From Candidatus Kaiserbacteria bacterium (lineage in GTDB: Bacteria > Patescibacteriota > Minisyncoccia > Phycocordibacterales > UBA2100), in assembly GCA_003164215.1 (NCBI GenBank), contig PLSR01000019.1, forward strand, positions 1 to 50,122: a stretch of DNA of 50,122 bases. Reading direction: 5' to 3'. Under the pieces are notes generated by a model. It had not been told where the DNA came from. It searched no databases and saw nothing but the letters and a program-made list of their open reading frames with translations. Shown here in pieces: positions 44,354-50,122 of the stretch (position 1 is its first letter; every line of letters starts with the position of its first letter). Position numbers and translations under genes: made by a program.

Positions 44354-44620
44354 TTATTTCGTTGCCGCGCCCAAATGCTTTGCGATGCGAGACTTCATTC
44401 GTGCGGCGGTGTTCTTCTTGATCGTGCCGTGCTTGGCGGCCTTATCGATCGCTTTGTAGAGAGCCGGCATGCTTGCCGCAGCGCCCTTCGTATCTTTACC
44501 AGTGATGAGTTTGCCGGTCTCTTTGACGGCATCCTTCATGACTTTCTTGCGGCGTATATTAAAAACCTTCCGTCGAGTGGAAACGCGAAGTGCTTTTTTT
44601 GCAGAACTTGTTTTTGCCAT
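44354..44620 (-). CDS. rpsT: 30S ribosomal protein S20
   Basis: MAKTSSAKKALRVSTRRKVFNIRRKKVMKDAVKE...MPALYKAIDKAAKHGTIKKNTAARMKSRIAKHL. Confidence 0.93.
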   Translation of the reverse strand: MAKTSSAKKALRVSTRRKVFNIRRKKVMKDAVKETGKLITGKDTKGAAASMPALYKAIDKAAKHGTIKKNTAARMKSRIAKHLGAATK

Positions 44621-44689
44621 TCCCGCGATACTACCCTTTTTCGCCGCGAGATGCAAGAAATGCCGCCCAATCGCCGCCTCTCGCGGTTA

Positions 44690-44745
44690 CCAAGCTCAGA
44701 GCTTGGTGACTTCTGTGGAAAACTACAGAGCTCTGAGCTTTGTAG
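44690..44745. repeat. Two tandem palindromes of the ACCAAGCTCTGAGCTTGGT family
   Basis: GTTACCAAGCTC-A-GAGCTTGGTGAC and CTACAGAGCTCTGAGCTTTGTAG. Confidence 0.8.
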
Positions 44746-44785
44746 GCGGCGGGACGCGGAATGCGCGGTGCGGTATGATACGGTC

Positions 44786-45370
44786 ATGATCGGCTATCTT
44801 GAGGGTACGGTTCGGGCGATTCGTGACAACCACTGCATCGTTCTCGCCGGTGGCGTCGGATACAAAGTATTCACGACTAAAGAGACGCTCGCACGACTCG
44901 TGCTGGAAAAACAAGTCGCCTTCTGGACGCATCTCGCCGTGCGCGAAGATGTCCTTGATCTCTACGGATTTCGCGGCGAGGAAGAACTTGCCTCGTTCGC
45001 CCTCCTCCTCTCCGTCTCGGGTATCGGACCGAAATCGGCACTCGGAATCCTTGATATCGCGTCTTCGGAAACCTTGCGCAGCGCGATCGCATCGGGCAAC
45101 GCCGCATATCTCACCAATGTCTCCGGCATCGGCAAGAAGACAGCCGAGAAGATCGTACTCGAGCTCAAAGACAAAGTGCAGGCCGGTGGAAGCGCCGGCC
45201 CCGCGATGCCCAAGGGCGACATGGAAGCGCTCGAGGCAATGCGCGCCTTGGGTTATTCCGCCGACGAAGGTCGTAAGGCGTTGCGCAACGTTCCGCCCGA
45301 AATCGAGGGTTCAAGCGAACGTTTGCGTGAAGCATTGCGAATTCTCGGGACACACAAAAATGACTCATGA
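44786..45370 (+). CDS. ruvA: Holliday junction branch migration protein RuvA
   Basis: MIGYLEGTVRAIRDNHCIVLAGGVGYKVF; SVSGIGPKSALGIL; SGIGKKTAEKIVLELKDK. Confidence 0.96.
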   Translation: MIGYLEGTVRAIRDNHCIVLAGGVGYKVFTTKETLARLVLEKQVAFWTHLAVREDVLDLYGFRGEEELASFALLLSVSGIGPKSALGILDIASSETLRSAIASGNAAYLTNVSGIGKKTAEKIVLELKDKVQAGGSAGPAMPKGDMEALEAMRALGYSADEGRKALRNVPPEIEGSSERLREALRILGTHKNDS

Positions 45371-46668
45371 GGAAGCTCGTCTGGAAATTGAAAACGACTC
45401 TACGAAGGCTCGCACCGCCGCCGGTAGTGAACAGCTACCATTTCTCGATAGCCATGCTCGGCACCTTCCTGTATGGATTCCCTTCCAACGGACTCCTCGT
45501 GATCGCGGTCACCGGGACAAAAGGAAAATCTTCGACGACCGAGATGATCAATGCGATCTTCGAGGGGGCCGGCTATAAGACGGCGATGATGAATTCGATC
45601 CGCTTCAAAACCGGCGGCGACTCGCGGCCGAATGAGTTGCGCATGTCGATGCCGGGAAGGTTTTTTATTCAACGATTCCTGGATCGCGCACGCAGATCGG
45701 GATGTACCGTCGCGATACTTGAAATGACATCCGAAGGAGCGCGACAGTTCCGTCATCGCGGTATCACGCTCGACGCCTTGGTCTTCACCAACCTCGCTCC
45801 CGAACACATCGAATCACATGGATCGCTGCAGGCGTATGCCGATGCGAAATACGAGATCGGCCTCCATCTTCTACGAAGTAGCAAGCGCCCGCGTGTGATG
45901 GTCGCCAATGCTGACGATGCGGAGAGCACGCGCTACCTGACGCTTCCCGTCGAGCAGGCGCTTCCCTTCTCGCTTTCCGGTAACACACCCTATGAAGCCA
46001 CCGAGACGGGCGGACATTTTCATTTTGATGATACCGACATCGCGATCCATCTGCCTGGAGAATTTTCGCTCAAGAACGCGATCGCGGCCGCCACGCTCGC
46101 GCGTGCGTTCAATATTCCTACCCCAACGATCAAGCGTGCCCTGGAAAAGCTCGCGCGCATACCGGGCCGCGCCGAACGCATTGAGGAGGGACAGAATTTC
46201 GCCGTCGTCGTCGACTACGCGCACACGCCGGATTCGCTCACGGCGCTCTATGATGCGTACGCGCATTCCCCCTCGACGACGCTCGGGGCAGGTCGCAAAT
46301 TAATCTGCGTTCTCGGTTCGACCGGCGGTGGCCGCGACTTATGGAAAAGGCCCGTCATGGGCGGCATTGCCGACACGCGCTGCGACGTCGTGATCCTCAC
46401 GAATGAAGACCCCTATGATGAAGACCCTCGGTCGATCGTCGACGGACTCGCACGCGGGATGAAGCGGCAACCGGTCATCATCATGGACAGGCGCGAAGCG
46501 ATCGCAAATGCCCTGGCACTGGCGCATGCGGGTGATGCGGTACTCATCACCGGCAAAGGAACCGATCCGTGCATCTGCGGACCACGTGGCGGCAAAGAGC
46601 CGTGGAGCGATGCGCGGGTGGCGCGTGAAGAATTAGCAAAGCGATCGATCGTTATGCCGGCGGTATAA
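45367..46668 (+). CDS. Mur ligase family protein (MurE-like)
   Basis: IAVTGTKGKSSTTEMINAIFEGAGYKTAMMNS; DYAHTPDSLTALYDAY; TNEDPYDEDP. Confidence 0.92.
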   Translation: MRKLVWKLKTTLRRLAPPPVVNSYHFSIAMLGTFLYGFPSNGLLVIAVTGTKGKSSTTEMINAIFEGAGYKTAMMNSIRFKTGGDSRPNELRMSMPGRFFIQRFLDRARRSGCTVAILEMTSEGARQFRHRGITLDALVFTNLAPEHIESHGSLQAYADAKYEIGLHLLRSSKRPRVMVANADDAESTRYLTLPVEQALPFSLSGNTPYEATETGGHFHFDDTDIAIHLPGEFSLKNAIAAATLARAFNIPTPTIKRALEKLARIPGRAERIEEGQNFAVVVDYAHTPDSLTALYDAYAHSPSTTLGAGRKLICVLGSTGGGRDLWKRPVMGGIADTRCDVVILTNEDPYDEDPRSIVDGLARGMKRQPVIIMDRREAIANALALAHAGDAVLITGKGTDPCICGPRGGKEPWSDARVAREELAKRSIVMPAV

Positions 46669-46684
46669 TGAAGATATTAGGTCT

Positions 46685-46987
46685 ATGATCAAACGTATAT
46701 TTATCGCGATCGTCATAGTCTTCGTGCTCGCGCTCATCGTCATTTGGGTCTTGGGCGGTGGTTATCAAAATATCAAGGCCGCCGTGAGTCACTATCGCAA
46801 TCCGTTCCAATACAGCAGCATTATCGATTATTTCTTCCAAATCGGTTCAACGACGGGCGAAACGTTCAAGATCCCCGGTACGCCGTCGACCTATCCGACG
46901 GTCTCGATGCCGGATTCAGCCGCGACCACATCTATCGGTCCGACGACGGTCTATCAGCCAGGATCGTCCGCACCGAGCGGCTACTGA
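46685..46987 (+). CDS. Small hypothetical membrane protein
   Basis: N-terminal TM IFIAIVIVFVLALIVIWVLGG. Confidence 0.5.
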   Translation: MIKRIFIAIVIVFVLALIVIWVLGGGYQNIKAAVSHYRNPFQYSSIIDYFFQIGSTTGETFKIPGTPSTYPTVSMPDSAATTSIGPTTVYQPGSSAPSGY

Positions 46988-47457
46988 AGCGTGCTGAAAA
47001 GAATGATCCCCGCGGCAACAGAGACGTTGAGCGATTCTTTCTTTCCATGCACCGGAATTTCGACGAGCACATCACATTGATCGCGTAATCCTTTGGAAAT
47101 ACCACGCACTTCATTGCCGAGGATGAAGAGTGTCGGACAGGTCATTTTAAATTCTCTATAATCGATCGCGCACGGATCCTGCTCGACCCCGACGATCTGC
47201 CAGCCGCCGGTTTTCAGTCTTGAAATGACGGACGATGGGCTTTTCTTATATTCCCACGCGACGCAAAGTTCCCCACCGAGCGCGGTCTTCCCGATCTCAC
47301 GACGCGGCCGACCAAAACGATCGATCGGTGTCGGTGTGTACCCGCTCAAATAGATTTTACTTACACCGGCGGCGTCCGCCGTACGAAATATCGCACCGAC
47401 ATTGTGTGCGCTCCTGATGTTGTGCAACAGCACTGCTGTCTCTGCCATAGCCGGCAC
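46981..47457 (-). CDS. TrmH/SpoU-family RNA methyltransferase
   Basis: LLHNIRSAHNVGAIFRTADAAGVSKIYLSGYTPTP; ILGNEVRGIS; IPVHGKKESLNVSVAAGIILF. Confidence 0.95.
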   Translation of the reverse strand: MPAMAETAVLLHNIRSAHNVGAIFRTADAAGVSKIYLSGYTPTPIDRFGRPRREIGKTALGGELCVAWEYKKSPSSVISRLKTGGWQIVGVEQDPCAIDYREFKMTCPTLFILGNEVRGISKGLRDQCDVLVEIPVHGKKESLNVSVAAGIILFSTLQ

Positions 47458-47477
47458 ACTATCACAAGAACAGGGCT

Positions 47478-47897
47478 TTGATGTATACTCCTGTCATGCT
47501 TTCACTATTCCCTGGAATACTCTATCTGGCACCGTTCACCTCTACTATCCTGCGCCTCGGCGCCGGGGCAGCGTTCATTTATGCCGGTTATTTCATGTTC
47601 GTACACCGCGATGATTTCACGAAGATCCGCCTACCGATCATCGCCCATCCGGCGCTCTGGATGCTGTGGGTATCCGGTGTTATCACTATCGCCGACGGCG
47701 TAGCGATCGTCCTGGGCTATGGCACACAGCTCGCCGCCATTATCGGTATCATTATCGCGGTCAAACATATGTCGCTCTCGAAACAATATGAATCACTGCG
47801 CCCGCTTCCGCGCAGTACGTATGCATTGCTCTTGCTCATGTGCCTCGCATTGCTCATCTCCGGCGCCGGTCCATTCGGTCTTGACCTGCCGCTCTAA
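47478..47897 (+). CDS. DoxX-like membrane protein
   Basis: Four TM segments; LRLGAGAAFIYAGYFMF. Confidence 0.65.
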   Translation: MMYTPVMLSLFPGILYLAPFTSTILRLGAGAAFIYAGYFMFVHRDDFTKIRLPIIAHPALWMLWVSGVITIADGVAIVLGYGTQLAAIIGIIIAVKHMSLSKQYESLRPLPRSTYALLLLMCLALLISGAGPFGLDLPL

Positions 47898-47979
47898 CCC
47901 TCCTCGGTACTCGCCGAGAAAAACGCGCGATGCTATAGTAGCTCGCAATCCCCCTTCGCTAAAGCTTCGGAGGACACAG

Positions 47980-48052
47980 CCGCCCATAGCTCAGTTGGTA
48001 GAGCAGCTCCCTTTTAAGGAGTTTGTCCCTGGTTCGAATCCAGGTGGGCGGA
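47980..48052 (+). tRNA. tRNA-Lys (TTT)
   Basis: Acceptor CCGCCCA/TGGGCGG; anticodon loop CTTTTAA; GGTTCGAATCC. Confidence 0.95.
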
Positions 48053-49612
48053 CTGGAATGGACTTACTATACTCCCGTTTGTTTGTGCGATATCTTGCGG
48101 TTTCGCATCTTCACTGGTGCGATAGTACACCGCTTCGAACTTCGAAATGGCATCGAAAAGAAGGGCAGGATGTGAACTTATTATAATTCCGTTCTGCACT
48201 TCGAAGTGATCCCAGAAGAACAGTAGGTATTTGCGCTTCAGGTCTGGCGATGCTTTTTTGTATGCCTTGTGGATGTCTTTTGTGATGAGAAGTACCTCCT
48301 GTGCGACATCGACACTGACGCCTCGTTGGTCTTCAAGCAGCAATAATTCATCGTCGATCTGCGTGATGTCTTTCTGAATATCACTGCTGATACGAGTGAA
48401 ATCCTCGTCGGATAGAACCCCTTTGAGGAGCTTGTCTTCTGCCGTCTTTCGTCTGTTATCGAGCGCAGAGCGGCGATTGATGTATCCTTGTCGCCGCGCA
48501 TCGTAGGTCTTACGTCTGTCCATGAATATCCGCTGCGCCTTCTCTATGACCATGGAGATGAACTCGTCCGAGAAGTTGAGGTCTCTGAATTTGTCCGCGA
48601 CCATGCCTTCAAGGAGTGTTTGTTCGATGTACTTGCCGCACCCTTTGGGATTCGAGCAATGGTAATAGGCTATGTTCTTCTTACCCATGTGCCATTCCGC
48701 ACAGTACCGATTACCATGCGTTGGGCAGACCACGAGCCCCTTGAGAAGCCAGTCATATTTCCTACGACGGCATCCGCGCTTGTTCTTGTCTTCAAGCGTC
48801 TTCTGCACGCGGTCAAAGGTTTCCTCGTCGATGAGTGCTTCGTGCTTCCCTTCCTTCACGTGTATGCCTCCCCAATGAATCTCGCCGAGGTAAATGCGAT
48901 TGCGCAACAGCGAGTACATTGAGGTTGAGAGCACTCTATGCCCTTGCTGGTTGCGTAAGCCTTTCGCGTACATGATGTCAGAAAGTTCATACACATTCAC
49001 GTCACCTCGTGCGTAACGATGAAAACAGTCCGTGATGAGCGGCCCCATGACAGGATCGATTGCGAGTATGTTCCTGCCAATTCTCGTGAAGCTCGGATTT
49101 GGATTCCGTGCGTTGTAATAGCCTGCGGGTGGATACGTCGGAAAGTATCCTGCTTTTGCAATCTCTCGCATGACACCTTGCACTTTCTCGGATGTGATGA
49201 GGCGCTGCATTTCCGAGAAAGCCATCATCATGGAGTCCATCGTGCGTCCGGTTGCCGAGTCATCGAGCATCGGTTGGTAGATGCAGTTGAGAACAACGTC
49301 CTGCTTGCGAAGGAGTTCTTTGAAAACAAGGTAATCCTTGAGGTTGCGCCCGATGCGATCACTGTGAACGACGTATACCGCTTGAATCTTCTTTTCATTG
49401 ATGAGCCGAATGAGTTCGCGCATCGCCGGACGGTTCATGTCTTTGCCGCTCTTACCTTCGTCCTTAAGCGTCGGGAGCGGCACATAACCATCTTTAACTA
49501 AATGTTCGTTACAGACCTTCTCCTGTGTGTCGATTGATAATCCTTCTTTGGCCTGCTCGTCAGTCGAGACGCGACAGTATGTAACTGCGGTTTTCTTTGA
49601 ATCGATATCCAT
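48014..49612 (-). CDS. Large serine recombinase
   Basis: AVTYCRVSTDEQAKEGLSIDTQEKVC; VYVVHSDRIGRNLKDYLVFKELL; recombinase domain and Zn-ribbon (CPTHGNRYCAEW...YYHCSNPKGCGKYIE). Confidence 0.95.
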   Translation of the reverse strand: MDIDSKKTAVTYCRVSTDEQAKEGLSIDTQEKVCNEHLVKDGYVPLPTLKDEGKSGKDMNRPAMRELIRLINEKKIQAVYVVHSDRIGRNLKDYLVFKELLRKQDVVLNCIYQPMLDDSATGRTMDSMMMAFSEMQRLITSEKVQGVMREIAKAGYFPTYPPAGYYNARNPNPSFTRIGRNILAIDPVMGPLITDCFHRYARGDVNVYELSDIMYAKGLRNQQGHRVLSTSMYSLLRNRIYLGEIHWGGIHVKEGKHEALIDEETFDRVQKTLEDKNKRGCRRRKYDWLLKGLVVCPTHGNRYCAEWHMGKKNIAYYHCSNPKGCGKYIEQTLLEGMVADKFRDLNFSDEFISMVIEKAQRIFMDRRKTYDARRQGYINRRSALDNRRKTAEDKLLKGVLSDEDFTRISSDIQKDITQIDDELLLLEDQRGVSVDVAQEVLLITKDIHKAYKKASPDLKRKYLLFFWDHFEVQNGIIISSHPALLFDAISKFEAVYYRTSEDAKPQDIAQTNGSIVSPFQSAHLDSNQGQTP

Positions 49613-49632
49613 ATACGTTTTGCGATATTAAG

Positions 49633-49678
49633 TCCCATCGAGGATGAACCACAACCGAGTTTTCCACACTCGATGGGA
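49633..49678. repeat. Inverted repeat TCCCATCGAG / CTCGATGGGA upstream of the recombinase
   Basis: Perfect 10-bp arms, 26-nt spacer. Confidence 0.8.
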
Positions 49679-49683
49679 ATTCT

Positions 49684-49727
49684 TTATAGCGAAGCTAATA
49701 ATAAATTGTTTATAAACTTCGTTATAA
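49684..49727. repeat. Inverted repeat TTATAGCGAAG / CTTCGTTATAA
   Basis: 11-bp arms with one mismatch and an AT-rich spacer. Confidence 0.75.
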
Positions 49728-50114
49728 TTAATTATGGGAACGCTGCCTGTTCGTTCTGTCGATTAGCACCTTGAAGTGCTTCGCAGACTCGCGGACATGG
49801 CCCGTGAGCTTCCAACCATTTGTGCTTTTCATCCGAGCCCTCTCAATGAGCTGTCGACTTTCAAGATCGTGAAGGGCGGTCTCGACTTCCGATATATCCC
49901 CACCTGAATATGCGACCAATTTTGCGGGCGGATATAGGCAGAGCCTTCCGCCACGAGACATGTTCTCGATGATTGAGAATACATGCCTCTCCAGTGGCTT
50001 TCTCACGGCATATTTCTTACAAAGACCATGCATCACAAGGGAGTACTTCGCTTCATCGGGATCGTTTTCTTTATCTTTAGATGTATCGGGATGAGGCGGT
50101 AAAGGGGGCATCAT
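49728..50114 (-). CDS. Hypothetical winged-helix-like protein
   Basis: IIENMSRGGRLCLYPPAKLVAYSGGDISEVETALHDLESRQLIERARMKSTNGWKLT. Confidence 0.5.
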   Translation of the reverse strand: MMPPLPPHPDTSKDKENDPDEAKYSLVMHGLCKKYAVRKPLERHVFSIIENMSRGGRLCLYPPAKLVAYSGGDISEVETALHDLESRQLIERARMKSTNGWKLTGHVRESAKHFKVLIDRTNRQRSHN

Positions 50115-50122
50115 ATCTCCTA

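Noticed and set aside
44799-45578. 259-aa plus-strand ORF
   Set aside because: Alternative frame across ruvA and the Mur ligase start; no domain signal.

Overview
The window looks like chromosomal sequence from a Candidate Phyla Radiation bacterium. The gene content suggests a Parcubacteria lineage, possibly an L1-lacking (OD1-L1) group, but this is inference and was not tested by phylogeny. Most genes lie on the minus strand. Housekeeping content includes argS, rplK, nusG, secE, rplS, uppS, a polyprenyl synthetase, pilMNO-like genes, ruvX, a partial riboflavin/FMN/FAD cluster, rpsT, ruvA, a Mur ligase, a TrmH-like methyltransferase and seven tRNAs. Accessory regions are: (i) 1-9 kb, with toxin-antitoxin, HicB and ArsR genes between repeated palindromes, then DUF3800 plus an uncharacterised gene next to a type IIG-like restriction-modification enzyme; (ii) 16-24 kb, with small membrane, DUF1214/DUF1254 and SRPBCC genes; (iii) 48-50 kb, with a large serine recombinase abutting tRNA-Lys. 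The most unusual signals are non-coding. They are a repeated two-hairpin element family, several copies directly at tRNA 3' ends and two as free-standing ~115-bp inverted repeats with a predicted three-way junction; a ~190-nt highly structured leader or ncRNA upstream of an HD-domain gene; a tandem pair of ~55-nt promoter-to-terminator RNAs beside a NYN-domain gene; and a ~100-nt sRNA candidate between argS and rplK. A LAGLIDADG homing endonuclease gene is interrupted by one in-frame UGA just upstream of tRNA-Leu. All product calls come from reading the sequence; no database search or folding software was run.
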